A stretch of 41,642 nt of DNA from JBBKXP01 sp038251315 (GCA_038251315.1 JBBSBK010000023.1:1-41642); one strand, 5' to 3'. Shown: positions 1 through 8,829, counted from the stretch's first letter. A program made the numbers and translations. The notes: a model not told the origin generated them from the sequence alone.

Positions 1-794
1 CCGACCGAACCGGCCCCGCCGGTCAGCAGCGTGCCGCCGACAACGACGGCGGCGATGGCGAACAGCTCCCATCCCTTGCCTTCGATCGGCTGGCCAGCGC
101 CGAATTGCGCGGCGAGGATCACGCCCGCGAGGCCTGCCAGCGCACCGCAGGCGAGGTAGGTCAGGAACAGGATGCGATCGACCGGCAAGCCCATCAGCCG
201 CGCCGCATCTTCGTTCCCGCCGATGGCCAGCACGGTGCGCCCGGCGCTGGTCAGGTTCAGCACGATTGACCCGACGATATAGGCGAGGACTGCGAGCAGC
301 GCGGGGACCGGAAAGTCAAACAGGTTGCCTTGCCCCAGCCATGTGAAACCCGTCGCGTAAGACACCGCGATGGACTGGTTGCCCGCCAGCAGCAGCGCCA
401 TGCCCCCGGCGGCCAGCATGGTGGCGAGGGTCGCGACGAAGGGCATGATGTGCAGCCGGGTGACGATGATGCCGTTGATCGCCCCGACGACCAGACCGGC
501 AGCCACCCCGGCCCCCAGTCCCGGTATCAGGCCGTAGTGGCTGGCGTGGGCGGCAACGACGCTGGCCATTGCGGCGGTTGCACCTACCGACAGGTCGATA
601 CCGCCGGTCATGATGACGAAACACATCCCCAACGACACCAACGCGAACATTGAATTATAGCGCAGAACGCTCATCACGTTGAACATACCAAGGAAATAAT
701 CATAGCGCAGCCAGCCGAACAGGATCACGGCGGCAAGGGCGACGACCACGCCGTAAGTGCCGAACAAAGCGGTCAGGGTCGTTTTGCCATTCAT
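1..794 (-). CDS. yjfF: Sugar ABC transporter permease, second of two (YjfF-like), 3' end cut by window
   Basis: Inner-membrane permease of a ribose/galactofuranose-type importer, working with the other permease, the ATPase and the binding protein encoded upstream. Translation from ATG at 794-792 begins MNGKTTLTALFG, runs into a hydrophobic helix and reaches the conserved stretch TGGIDLSVGATAAM, a hallmark of the RbsC/BPD_transp_2 family. The start overlaps the stop of the preceding permease (ATGA, 794-791), so translation is probably coupled. The gene continues past base 1, so about 60 C-terminal residues or more are not seen. Two adjacent permease genes after binding protein and ATPase match the E. 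coli ytfQ-ytfR-ytfT-yjfF order. The gene symbol is given by position in that order; substrate is inferred. Confidence 0.85.
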   Translation of the reverse strand, partial: MNGKTTLTALFGTYGVVVALAAVILFGWLRYDYFLGMFNVMSVLRYNSMFALVSLGMCFVIMTGGIDLSVGATAAMASVVAAHASHYGLIPGLGAGVAAGLVVGAINGIIVTRLHIMPFVATLATMLAAGGMALLLAGNQSIAVSYATGFTWLGQGNLFDFPVPALLAVLAYIVGSIVLNLTSAGRTVLAIGGNEDAARLMGLPVDRILFLTYLACGALAGLAGVILAAQFGAGQPIEGKGWELFAIAAVVVGGTLLTGGAGSV

Positions 795-1768
795 GCCGCG
801 CGCGCCTTTTGTTGCAGCCAGACCGCCGCGATGATGATGCCCGCCTTGACGACCATCGCCGCCGCATCCGGCACGCCGTTGGCGAGCAGGGTGTAGCGCA
901 CGATCTGGATCGTCAATGCGCCCAGCAGCGTGCCCCAGATGCTGGCGCGGCCACCGCTGAGCAGGGTACCGCCAACGGCGACGGCGGCGATGGCGTCAAG
1001 CTCGATCCCCAGACCGACAAGGTTGGCGTCGGACGACGAATTGATTGCGATGACGATCAGACCAGCCAGCCCCGACAGCAAGCCGCTGATCGCATAGACC
1101 GCGATTTTCACGCGGGCCACGGGCATCCCCGACAGGATTGCAGCGAGTTCGTTGCCGCCCACGGCAAGTATCTGGCGGCCGAACAGGGTGCGGCGCAGCA
1201 TCCATGCGACGCCGACGACGATCACCGCCATGATAAGCACCTGCACCGGCAGGCCGAACACGCGGCCAAGGCCGATGAACTGGAATTCGGGCACCGCGAA
1301 CACCTGCAGGTTGCCGTTGGTCATCACCTGCGCGATGCCGCGCCCGGCGATGAACAGGACCAGCGTGGCAACGATGGGCTGGATCCCGAACCGCGCGATC
1401 AGCCACCCGTTGAACGCGCCAAGCAGCCCAGCGACCGCGATGGCGACGACAATGGCAAGGGTGACGGCGACCCAAACCGGGCCGACATCGACGATCCCGC
1501 CCATGAATATCATCGGGGCGAGCGCCCCTGAAATCGCCATCAGCGACCCGACCGACAGGTCGATGCCCCCCGTCGCGATCACCAGCGTCATGCCGACCGC
1601 GACGATGACGATGGTGCAGACCTGCGTCAGGTTCACGTTCAACGTTTGCAGCGTCAGAAAGTTGGGGGTGATAACGATGTTCAGCGCGATCAGGGCGACC
1701 AAGGCGATCAGAGTCGCGTAGCGGTCGAGGAAGGCGTAGATGCGGCGGTCAGACACTTGCCGACCCAT
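791..1768 (-). CDS. ytfT: Sugar ABC transporter permease, first of two (YtfT-like)
   Basis: Inner-membrane permease of about 325 residues, RbsC/BPD_transp_2 family, with many hydrophobic helices and the family signature TGGIDLSVGSLMAISGALAP. A second conserved stretch, GGTLLSGGRASIWGTLLGAL, lies near the C-terminus. An open frame extends farther upstream, but the extension overlaps the ATPase gene and looks like non-membrane sequence. The chosen ATG (1768-1766, MGRQVSDRR) overlaps the ATPase stop by 20 bases. A GTG at 1756-1754 would overlap it by 8 bases and is an equally possible start. It probably forms a heterodimeric channel with the next permease. Confidence 0.88.
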   Translation of the reverse strand: MGRQVSDRRIYAFLDRYATLIALVALIALNIVITPNFLTLQTLNVNLTQVCTIVIVAVGMTLVIATGGIDLSVGSLMAISGALAPMIFMGGIVDVGPVWVAVTLAIVVAIAVAGLLGAFNGWLIARFGIQPIVATLVLFIAGRGIAQVMTNGNLQVFAVPEFQFIGLGRVFGLPVQVLIMAVIVVGVAWMLRRTLFGRQILAVGGNELAAILSGMPVARVKIAVYAISGLLSGLAGLIVIAINSSSDANLVGLGIELDAIAAVAVGGTLLSGGRASIWGTLLGALTIQIVRYTLLANGVPDAAAMVVKAGIIIAAVWLQQKARAA

Positions 1769-3248
1769 GCGCCATCGCGCCAAGCACCCGGTCTTCGGTG
1801 ATCTGGTCGCGGTCGAGTTCGGCGACGCTGACGCCCTCGCGCAGGACATAGACCCGGTCGGCCCCCTCGATCACTTCTTCCAGTTCAGACGAAATCATCA
1901 GCACCGCCAGCCCTTCGTCGGCCAGCCGGTTGACCAGTTTCTGAATCTCGGCCTTGGCGCCCACGTCGATGCCGCGCGTCGGTTCGTCGAGGATCAGCAG
2001 GCGCGGCGACATTGCGAGCCAGCGGCCCAGAAGCACCTTTTGCTGGTTGCCACCTGACAATTCGCGGATCTTCTGATGCGGCCCGGCGCATTTGATGCCC
2101 AGACTGTCAATGAACCCGGCGACGATTTGCGCCTGCCGCGCCTCGTCAATGATCCCGGCGCGAGCGAGTTTCGGCATCAGGGCGAGCATCATGTTTTCGG
2201 CGACGGTCATGTCGGGCACGATGCCTTCGATCTTGCGATCTTCGGTGCAGAACCCGATTCCGGCGGCGATGGCATCGGCGGGGGATCCCGGTGTGAATGC
2301 CCCGCCGTCGATCTGCATCGTGCCTTTGGTGGTCGGGATCGCGCCAAAGATCAGCCGCGCGGTTTCGGTGCGTCCGGCCCCCAGAAGCCCGGCAAAGCCG
2401 ACGATTTCGTTTTGGCGCAGGGTAAAGCTGATGTCGCGCACGTGACCCGAATCGGCCAGGTGCGTTGCCTGAAACAGGTCGTCGCCGGGTTGTCGTGTGT
2501 GCCCGCCGAACGCCGTGGCATGGCCGTCACGGCGCGACACCTCGCGGCCCAACATGGTCGAGACAAGTTCCAGTTTGTCGATCTCGTCCATCGCGCAACT
2601 GCGCACCGTGCGCCCGTCGCGCATGATGGTGACGCGGTCGCAGACGGCGTAGAGTTCGTCGAGTTTGTGGCTGACGAAAAGAACCGAGATGCCGTCGGAT
2701 TTCAGCCCCCGGATCACGTCGAACAACACTGCCGATTCGCGGTCGGTCAGCGACGATGTGGGTTCGTCCATGATGACCAGTCGGGCGGAAAAGCCGATGG
2801 CGCGGGCGATGGCGATCATCTGCTGGTTGGCGGTGCTGAAGTGCGACAGAGGGCGGCGCACGTCGACGCGCATGTTGAAGCGGGCGAGGATGCGTTCCGC
2901 CTCGGCGTGCATCGCGGGCCAGTCGAGCAGGCCAAAGCGGCGCGCCTCGCGGCCCAGACAGATGTTTTCGATGACCGACCGCGACTCCACCAGATTGATT
3001 TCCTGATAGATCGTGCTGATGCCCGCGTCTTGGGCGGCGCGCGGCGATGTGACGGTGAATGGGACGCCCTGAAAATCGACCTCGCCCGCATCGCGCGGCA
3101 CGTAGCCAGTCAGCACCTTGATGATCGTCGATTTTCCGGCACCATTCTGGCCGACCAGCGCGTGAACCTCGGCCGCGCCGATATTCAGCGTGGCACCGTC
3201 AAGCGCGACGGTGCCACCAAACCGTTTGTGGATGTCGCGCATGGACAA
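1749..3248 (-). CDS. ytfR: Sugar ABC transporter ATP-binding protein, two ATPase domains (YtfR/RbsA-like)
   Basis: Cytoplasmic ATPase of about 499 residues that powers the importer. The N-terminal half has Walker A GQNGAGKST and Walker B LVIMDEPTSSL, with a degenerate signature (FSTANQQ) typical of the first half in this family. The C-terminal half has the family's degenerate P-loop (GAGRTETA), a full signature LSGGNQQKV and Walker B LLILDEPTRGIDVG. Length fits RbsA-type tandem ATPases. The start is uncertain. The only in-frame standard codons near the N-terminus are TTG at 3248 and ATG at 3242, and neither has a well-placed ribosome site. A strong GGGGGAG (3277-3283) sits before an in-frame ATA at 3269. 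It lies 88 bases after the binding-protein stop. Confidence 0.9.
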   Translation of the reverse strand: MSMRDIHKRFGGTVALDGATLNIGAAEVHALVGQNGAGKSTIIKVLTGYVPRDAGEVDFQGVPFTVTSPRAAQDAGISTIYQEINLVESRSVIENICLGREARRFGLLDWPAMHAEAERILARFNMRVDVRRPLSHFSTANQQMIAIARAIGFSARLVIMDEPTSSLTDRESAVLFDVIRGLKSDGISVLFVSHKLDELYAVCDRVTIMRDGRTVRSCAMDEIDKLELVSTMLGREVSRRDGHATAFGGHTRQPGDDLFQATHLADSGHVRDISFTLRQNEIVGFAGLLGAGRTETARLIFGAIPTTKGTMQIDGGAFTPGSPADAIAAGIGFCTEDRKIEGIVPDMTVAENMMLALMPKLARAGIIDEARQAQIVAGFIDSLGIKCAGPHQKIRELSGGNQQKVLLGRWLAMSPRLLILDEPTRGIDVGAKAEIQKLVNRLADEGLAVLMISSELEEVIEGADRVYVLREGVSVAELDRDQITEDRVLGAMAHGSASV

Positions 3249-3336
3249 AAGGGGCGGTGGCGTTGGTATGTCCGTTCTCCCCCCGATGGCCGCGACGGCC
3301 CGGAAACGACCGGGCCGCCAAAGTTGCGATTGACGA

Positions 3337-4317
3337 TCAGTAGGCGGTGTCGATCAGTTCAGCCGCGTTCGTGATGTCGTAAAAGTTGTCGGGGTTGATG
3401 ATCTTGGCCGGGATCGTTTCGCCCGCGGCATAGGCGGCGGCGGTCTCGAACGCCTTGGGGCCGAACCGCGGGTTGCATTCGCAGACCGCGCCGACTTTGC
3501 CGTCGATGATCAGCTGGATGATCTCGCGCCCGCCGTCGATCGACAGCACCAGAACGTCCTGCCCCGCCACCTTGCCTGCCGCCTCGATCGCGGAAATCGC
3601 GCCGATCGCCATTTCGTCGTTGTGGGCATAGATCACATTCGCGTCGGGATGTGCCTGCAGCAGGGTTTCGGCTACCTGGCGCCCCTTGTCGCGGGCGAAA
3701 TCGCCGGTTTGGGACGCGAGGATCGTGAATTCAGGGTGGTCGGCCATGTAGGTGTCGAACCCGGCCTTACGGTCGTTGGCGGGCGACGATCCGGTGGTGC
3801 CCTCCAACTGGATGATCTGGGTCTTGCCACCGGCATTGGCGACCAGCCATTCGGCGACGCGGCGGCCTTCCTCGACAAAGTCCGACCCGATGAAACAAAC
3901 GTAATCCTCGCCTGCGGTGGCCAGCGTCTGATCGACGTTGCGGTCCAGCAAGATCACCGGAATACCCGCCCCTTTGGCGGCCATGATCGCCGGGATCAGC
4001 GGGATTTCTTCGCGTGGGGCAAGGAAGATCAGATCAACGCCTTGGGCGATCATCGAATTGACGTCGGAGACCTGTTTGGCGGCGGATCCGGCGGCATCGG
4101 TATAAACCAGTTGCCAGCCGCGCGCCTCGGCCTCGGCCTGCATTGAATTGGTCTGGGCCAAACGCCAGGGGTTGTTGCTTTCGGTCTGGGCGAACCCGAC
4201 CTTGTAGGTGTCCTTCATCGCCAGTGGCGGCAATTCGGCGAATGCGGGACGGGCAAGCGCGGCGGTGGTCAGCGCGGCTGTCGAGGACAGCAAAAGTCGG
4301 CGGCGGGAAAGTGTCAT
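3337..4317 (-). CDS. ytfQ: Periplasmic sugar-binding protein of ABC importer (YtfQ-like)
   Basis: Periplasmic type I binding protein of 326 residues. The ATG at 4317 is preceded by GGGAGGAAA at good spacing. The N-terminus, MTLSRRRLLLSS followed by an alanine-rich stretch to about residue 27 (AFA), looks like a twin-arginine signal. Mature regions resemble E. coli YtfQ as I recall it: LLDRNVD, RKAGFDTY, SQTGDFARDKG, YAHNDEMAIGAI and LSIDGG. YtfQ binds galactofuranose, so a furanose or aldopentose-like sugar is the likely ligand; this is inference. It is the first gene of a binding protein-ATPase-permease-permease operon and is divergent from a LacI-type regulator. Confidence 0.88.
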   Translation of the reverse strand: MTLSRRRLLLSSTAALTTAALARPAFAELPPLAMKDTYKVGFAQTESNNPWRLAQTNSMQAEAEARGWQLVYTDAAGSAAKQVSDVNSMIAQGVDLIFLAPREEIPLIPAIMAAKGAGIPVILLDRNVDQTLATAGEDYVCFIGSDFVEEGRRVAEWLVANAGGKTQIIQLEGTTGSSPANDRKAGFDTYMADHPEFTILASQTGDFARDKGRQVAETLLQAHPDANVIYAHNDEMAIGAISAIEAAGKVAGQDVLVLSIDGGREIIQLIIDGKVGAVCECNPRFGPKAFETAAAYAAGETIPAKIINPDNFYDITNAAELIDTAY

Positions 4318-4469
4318 GTCAGGTTTCCTCCCAGGATGACGTGGATGGTCCACGCGGCGCACGATGTGTAAGTAATGACTATTAGTCAACCTTGATTTAT
4401 AGTTATTAGTTGCACCGGGTGCTGCAGTCCCCCAAAACAGGATGGCAATCTTTAGCGAGCGGAGCAGTC
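4318..4469. promoter_or_regulatory. Divergent promoter region with 13-bp operator-like palindrome
   Basis: The 152 bases between the sugar-binding-protein gene and the LacI-type gene contain the perfect palindrome TGACTATTAGTCA at 4376-4388. Its right half recurs as TATTAGT at 4404-4410, 24 bases on, inside a degenerate second copy. A possible -10 for the regulator gene (TATAGT, 4398-4403) has a weak -35 (ATGACT, 4375-4380) that overlaps the palindrome. LacI-family proteins bind odd- or even-centred palindromes, so this is the natural operator candidate for repression of the importer and for autoregulation. Promoter hexamers are weak matches. Confidence 0.5.
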
Positions 4470-5582
4470 ATGGCTACAATGCCAGCCCGAAAACCCCGCG
4501 CCGCTGCCAAAGCGAGCGTTGGCAACGGCGCACGCCGCGTGACCATGACCGATGTCGCGGCCGAGGCGGGATGTTCGCAGACCACCGTGTCGTTCGTTCT
4601 GAAAAACGCGCCCGGCGTCAAGATTTCCGACGAGACGCGGCAGCGCGTCATCGAAACAGCGATCCGCCTTGGCTATGCTTCGACCACCTTCGTGCACCAG
4701 ACGGCGGTGACGGTGCCGGGCGCTATGCCGGTGATCGGATTCATCGTCGATCAATTAGCCACCAGCCCCGAAGCAGTCGTCGCGATCGACGCCGCCAGGC
4801 AGGCCAGCTGGCACAGCGGCAAGATTCTGCTGTCCTGCCAGACCATGCACGATGCCGAAATGGAGGAAAAGGCGGTGCAGACCCTGCTGGCCCATGGCAT
4901 GTCTGAACTGATCTACATGACGATTTTCACCCGCAAGATCGAATTGCCGGCCTGTCTGCTGAACCTCTCGATTCCGGTTGTCCTGTTGAATTGCCATTCC
5001 GCCGATCATCGCCTGCCCGCGGTCATTCCGGCGGAAGCCGCAGGCGGCCACCGCGCGACGCAGTATCTGATCCAAAACGGCCACCGCCGGATCGGCATGA
5101 TCACAGGCGAGCCCTGGATGGAGGCGACACGCGACCGCCAAAAAGGCTACCGGCGGGCGTTGACCGAGGCCGGGATTGCCTTTGCCCCCGACCTGATCGT
5201 CAGGGGCAACTGGACGGCGAGCTCCGGTTATGAAGGCACCCGCCGCCTGCTCGCCTTGCATGACCGCCCGACCGCCATTTTCTGCCAGAACGACCGCATG
5301 GCCATCGGCTGTTACGAAGCGCTGAAAGAGACCGGGCTGCGGATTCCGCAGGATATCTCTGTGATTGGCTATGATGACGAGGAAATCGCCCGGCATCTGC
5401 ATCCACCGCTGACCACGCTGATTCTGCCGCACCGGGCGATGGGAGCCTGGGCCATCGAACGACTTGAACGCGACAGCGGGGGTGGCGCGGCGAGGACCAG
5501 AAGCGGCATCCCGGTCGCGCGCCTTGATTGCATGCTGATCGCCCGCGATTCGGTCGCAAAGATGACGATGACATGGGCGTAA
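4470..5582 (+). CDS. LacI-family transcriptional regulator
   Basis: DNA-binding regulator of 370 residues. After a basic leader (ATMPARKPRAAAKA), a LacI helix-turn-helix and hinge start at about residue 24: TMTDVAAEAGCSQTTVSFVL, then KISDETRQRVIETAIRLGY. The rest is a periplasmic-binding-protein-like effector domain, with GMITGEPW, TAIFCQNDRMAIGCYEAL and ISVIGYDDEEIARH as typical stretches. ATG at 4470 is preferred to an upstream ATG at 4410 because GGAG stands five to six bases before it and the HTH then lies near the N-terminus as usual. It is divergent from the sugar importer and most likely controls it in response to the sugar. A 268-base stretch without a gene follows (5583-5850), in which I see only a small TGCAC-AACG-GTGCA hairpin and no clear terminator. 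Confidence 0.9.
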   Translation: MATMPARKPRAAAKASVGNGARRVTMTDVAAEAGCSQTTVSFVLKNAPGVKISDETRQRVIETAIRLGYASTTFVHQTAVTVPGAMPVIGFIVDQLATSPEAVVAIDAARQASWHSGKILLSCQTMHDAEMEEKAVQTLLAHGMSELIYMTIFTRKIELPACLLNLSIPVVLLNCHSADHRLPAVIPAEAAGGHRATQYLIQNGHRRIGMITGEPWMEATRDRQKGYRRALTEAGIAFAPDLIVRGNWTASSGYEGTRRLLALHDRPTAIFCQNDRMAIGCYEALKETGLRIPQDISVIGYDDEEIARHLHPPLTTLILPHRAMGAWAIERLERDSGGGAARTRSGIPVARLDCMLIARDSVAKMTMTWA

Positions 5583-5850
5583 AGCCAGAGTAGACAGATT
5601 TCAAACCGCGTTTGCCAGCGAACCGGCAGGGCCGGGCGACGTATCGGTTGCACAACGGTGCATCCCAACCAGCCCGACTGAATTATTTGGTTCGGCAGGT
5701 CGCAACGCGCGAAACCAATTGCGCTTCTGAGCGGTCAGCGTGATGGATCAGAAGATCAAGACTGGTGGGTGAAACCTTTTGCAGCGCAGACCCTGGCCAA
5801 TTTTCGTCACGATCGTTACCGTCCCGCAAATTCCTCACGGTTCAATAGTT

Positions 5851-6591
5851 TTACCCGACCTGCCAGCCGCCATCTACAATAATGGTCTGGCCGGTGACGT
5901 AGCTCGCCAGATCAGAGGCAAGCCAAACGTAGGTTCCGGCGAGTTCCTGCGGCGTGCCCATGCGCCCCATCGGAATGCGCGCCAAAAGCCGCTCACGCGG
6001 GTCAGGAAGTCCGTCGGCAAGGCGCGTCGCGACCAACTTCTCGATCATTTCTGTCATGATCTGACCCGGCCCCACCGCGTTGACCGCGATGCCCGCCGGA
6101 GCGAGATCGGCGGCCATGGATTCCATCATCCCGGCCACACCGAACTTGCTGGCAGAGTATGCGACGTTACCCGCCCCGCCACGAATTGCGAAAAGAGAGG
6201 CGGTAAAGATGATCCGCCCGCCTGCCGTCATCCGCTTTGCGCCCGCACGCGCCGTCAGAAATGCGCCCGTCAGGTTTACGTCAAGCACCGCCGCGAACTT
6301 GTCGGTCGGCATATCGAGTGTGCTGGCAAGATGAAGTATCCCGGCATTGGGCACCACCACATCTGGCGTTAGCCCTTTGGCGGCAAGCGCGTCATATGCG
6401 CGTTCGGTGGCATCCTCATCCGTCACGTCAAGGATGATTGGAACGGCTCCCGCGATGTCGTCTACCTCTGGCTGCGTAACATCAGCGAGAATAACCCGAG
6501 CACCATGTTGCGCCATGGCGACGGCGACAGCCCGCCCGATACCGCGCGCCGCTCCCGTGATGAGCGCTGTTTTGCCGTTTAGTAGATCCAT
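5851..6591 (-). CDS. Short-chain dehydrogenase/reductase (SDR), last gene of the 13-gene run
   Basis: Cytoplasmic NAD(P)-dependent oxidoreductase of 246 residues, classical SDR. The Rossmann motif TGAARGIG is at residues 12-19, NAG at 82-84, and the catalytic residues are Ser132, Tyr145 and Lys149 (YSASK). It ends with DGGWQVG, as SDRs often do. An acidic residue (LAD) after the second strand favours NAD over NADP. ATG at 6591 has GGGAGAA before it; a longer frame exists upstream but has no SDR-like sequence. It follows another SDR by 19 bases and is convergent with the LacI-type gene. The substrate cannot be read from the sequence. Given acoABC upstream, an alcohol such as 2,3-butanediol is possible but unproven. 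Confidence 0.9.
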   Translation of the reverse strand: MDLLNGKTALITGAARGIGRAVAVAMAQHGARVILADVTQPEVDDIAGAVPIILDVTDEDATERAYDALAAKGLTPDVVVPNAGILHLASTLDMPTDKFAAVLDVNLTGAFLTARAGAKRMTAGGRIIFTASLFAIRGGAGNVAYSASKFGVAGMMESMAADLAPAGIAVNAVGPGQIMTEMIEKLVATRLADGLPDPRERLLARIPMGRMGTPQELAGTYVWLASDLASYVTGQTIIVDGGWQVG

Positions 6592-6610
6592 GTCGTTCTC
6601 CCTGTTGGTT

Positions 6611-7345
6611 TCAGACAGCGGAATATCCACCATCGACGACGATCTGAGTGCCGGTGACATAGCGAGATGCGTCAGACGCGAGAAAAGCGACCACGCCGGC
6701 AACATCGTGCGGCTGACCCTGCCGGCGCATCGGTATACTGGCGGCCAGCGCACGCTCCGCTTCGGCGGGATTGGCCTGTGCCGCCCAGAACGGTGCGTTG
6801 AACGGCGTGTCGATGAAGCCAGGCAAGACCGCATTGACACGGATGCCGTCTGGCGCGAGTTCGTCAGCAAGAGAGCGAACGAGGCCGATCAAACCGGTCT
6901 TTGTCGCGTGATAGCCATGCATCTGCGCATGTCCGCGCAAGGCGCCAGTCGAGGCAGTGAGGATTACACTGGCATTATCCGAGCGGCGCAAGGCTTCAGC
7001 CGCCGCTTGCACCAGAAAGAATGGCCCGCTGAGATTAACCGACAGCGAGCGTTCCCACATTTCGTGGGTCCAGTCACGAAGCGGCGCCGAGGCGAGCACC
7101 GCGGCATTGACGAACAACGTGTCAATTCCACCAAGGGCCTCAAGACAGCCTGCGACCACTCGCGCCGGATCTTCGGCGCAACCGAGATCAGCTTGCAGGA
7201 AATGTGCGCCGGTGGCCTTTGCCAGTGCCGCGCCAGCCGGCATATCAATGTCGGCAAGAAACACCGCATCACCTTGGGACCGGAAGTTTTCAAGAGATGC
7301 GCGGCCAATTCCGCTCGCGCCGCCAGCGATCAGTACTTTTTTCAT
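6611..7345 (-). CDS. Short-chain dehydrogenase/reductase (SDR)
   Basis: Second SDR of the cluster, 244 residues. It has GGASGIG at 8-14, an acidic residue (ADID) after the second strand that suggests NAD, NAA at 80-82, Ser132, Tyr145 and Lys149 (YHATK), and the C-terminal VTGTQIVVDGGYSAV. The start MKKVLIAGG at 7345 is chosen because the nucleotide-binding strand begins there, with GGAGAGG about ten bases upstream. Upstream frame extension overlaps the hydrolase gene and is a shadow. It lies 17 bases after the gamma-glutamyltranspeptidase-fold gene. The two SDRs resemble each other in layout but diverge in sequence, so they may act on successive or different intermediates. Confidence 0.9.
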   Translation of the reverse strand: MKKVLIAGGASGIGRASLENFRSQGDAVFLADIDMPAGAALAKATGAHFLQADLGCAEDPARVVAGCLEALGGIDTLFVNAAVLASAPLRDWTHEMWERSLSVNLSGPFFLVQAAAEALRRSDNASVILTASTGALRGHAQMHGYHATKTGLIGLVRSLADELAPDGIRVNAVLPGFIDTPFNAPFWAAQANPAEAERALAASIPMRRQGQPHDVAGVVAFLASDASRYVTGTQIVVDGGYSAV

Positions 7346-7362
7346 TCCTTGCAGACCTCTCC

Positions 7363-8829
7363 TCAGGCCACACCTGCCCATGTCGTGCGGCGCCAATCCG
7401 CCAGCGCGAAGGGGGTCTGCCCTTCCATCCCGGCTACGGTAACGGCGCCAAAGCGCATATCTCCCGATGCCGTGTCCCTCACCCGGTGTCCCAGCGTCAG
7501 CAACCTGTCGCGTGCCGGATGGTTCGCCTCGACCAGCAGAGCGCCATCCTCGCTTCGCCAGCGTGGCGCGGCGACGGATTCGGCCAGATCCTGACCGGCG
7601 GCGAGCCAACCGAGCAACACCTGCAAGAGCGTTTGAACCTGCCCATCCGCGCCCGGCGTCGACAGCGCGACCGTGCCATCGGGCCCTTCGATCAAGGCCG
7701 GGGCAAGGGTATGGATGGGTTTTTTACCCGGCTCAAATCGGTTCATGCCCCGGGTAAAACCACCGCCACGGTTATTAAGGATAAACCCACTGTCAGCCAA
7801 GAATACGCCAGATCCGAAATCGTCGAACACGCTGACCAGAGAAGACGCCGCCATGCCATTCGCATCAGCGACCGCCACGCCGGCAGTGTGCAGATAGCTG
7901 CGCGGTCCGCCCTTGAGGCTGGCGACGGCAGGGTCTATTTCCAATGGTTCAGTCAGCAACGCGATACCGCGCGCGACATCGTCCCTATGCACAAAGGCCG
8001 CCTGCGTGAGTTCGACAGCGATATGATCGCGGTTGGCCAGGTCGTAATTGCCAGCTTCCCAAGCATTGAGGACCATGGCCAAGAGAACCCCTTGAGAGGC
8101 AGGTGGCTGGACATGGACGCGGTGCCCACGAAAACTCAGGGTTATCGGTTTTTCAAACGTTGCCGCGCGGGGCGTCAGATCAGCCTGCGACAAGGCGCCC
8201 CCGCCTGCTACCACCCGCGCAATCATTTCGGTCGCGACCGGCCCGGCATAAAGGCCCGCGCGCCCTTCGCGGGCGATGCGATCAAGCGTCCGGGCGAGTT
8301 CCGGTTGCAGCAACAACGCGCCAACTTGAGCTGACATCAGCGGCCAATCGCCTGCCCCCCCCGCAAGCAGACGGGATTTCTGAACATCGCGCGCCAAAGC
8401 GAGGCCGGGATCAATCCGGAAGCCGTGGGTCGCGATACGGATCGCCGGCGCGAGGGCCGCCCCAAGGCCGAGAATTGCGCGCGGCACAAGCATGGCCCAT
8501 GTATCGACGAGACCGGGGACGGTGACGCTTTGGGCACCATCCGTTGCCATCTCGCGAGCGGCCAACGGACTGGCGCCGCCGCCGTTTACAGCGATCACCT
8601 CGCGCCCGTCATGCAACAGCACGAAGGCATCGCCGCCCAGCCCACAGGCATCTGGGGCCACGACAGCCAGCACCGCCTGCGCTGCAATCAATGCGTCCAC
8701 GGCATTGCCGCCTACCGAGAGCATCTGCTGACCCGCTGCCACGGCGAGGGGATGCGCCGCCGATACTGCACCGCGATCGCCGGCCAGGGCAGGACGTATC
8801 GAAGAAGAAAAAGGATTGAGCTTGGTCAA
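7363..8829 (-). CDS. Gamma-glutamyltranspeptidase-fold N-terminal nucleophile hydrolase
   Basis: 488 residues, the usual size for this self-processing family. The proenzyme would cut itself before Thr315 (HTAGVAVADANG aligns with the small-subunit start of E. coli GGT), leaving a large subunit of about 314 and a small one of about 174 residues. Other family stretches are GAVSAAHPLA, GGNAVDA, GLGGDAFVLL and FGSGVFLADSGFILNNRGGGF. The Arg-Glu pair that holds the gamma-glutamyl carboxylate in true GGTs is replaced by VNGGGASP. The NRGGGF region also looks more like GGT-like amidohydrolases (YwrD/HpxW type) than true GGT. No signal peptide is seen, so it is cytoplasmic. The TTG start (8829) overlaps the ATPase stop as TTGA. 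An amide-cleaving role on the imported compound is inferred. Confidence 0.85.
   Translation of the reverse strand: MTKLNPFSSSIRPALAGDRGAVSAAHPLAVAAGQQMLSVGGNAVDALIAAQAVLAVVAPDACGLGGDAFVLLHDGREVIAVNGGGASPLAAREMATDGAQSVTVPGLVDTWAMLVPRAILGLGAALAPAIRIATHGFRIDPGLALARDVQKSRLLAGGAGDWPLMSAQVGALLLQPELARTLDRIAREGRAGLYAGPVATEMIARVVAGGGALSQADLTPRAATFEKPITLSFRGHRVHVQPPASQGVLLAMVLNAWEAGNYDLANRDHIAVELTQAAFVHRDDVARGIALLTEPLEIDPAVASLKGGPRSYLHTAGVAVADANGMAASSLVSVFDDFGSGVFLADSGFILNNRGGGFTRGMNRFEPGKKPIHTLAPALIEGPDGTVALSTPGADGQVQTLLQVLLGWLAAGQDLAESVAAPRWRSEDGALLVEANHPARDRLLTLGHRVRDTASGDMRFGAVTVAGMEGQTPFALADWRRTTWAGVA

Noticed and set aside
809..1531. 240-codon open frame on the plus strand
   Set aside because: It lies opposite the YtfT-like permease, has low-complexity D/R/H-rich sequence and no ribosome site; a GC-rich shadow frame.
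2076..3374. 432-codon open frame on the plus strand
   Set aside because: Antisense to the YtfR-like ATPase, which has all ABC motifs; the antisense product resembles nothing.
5583..5850. Possible small gene or IS scrap between the LacI-type gene and the SDR
   Set aside because: No open frame with a ribosome site and no convincing transposase motif on either strand; the short TGCAC/GTGCA hairpin has no T-run.
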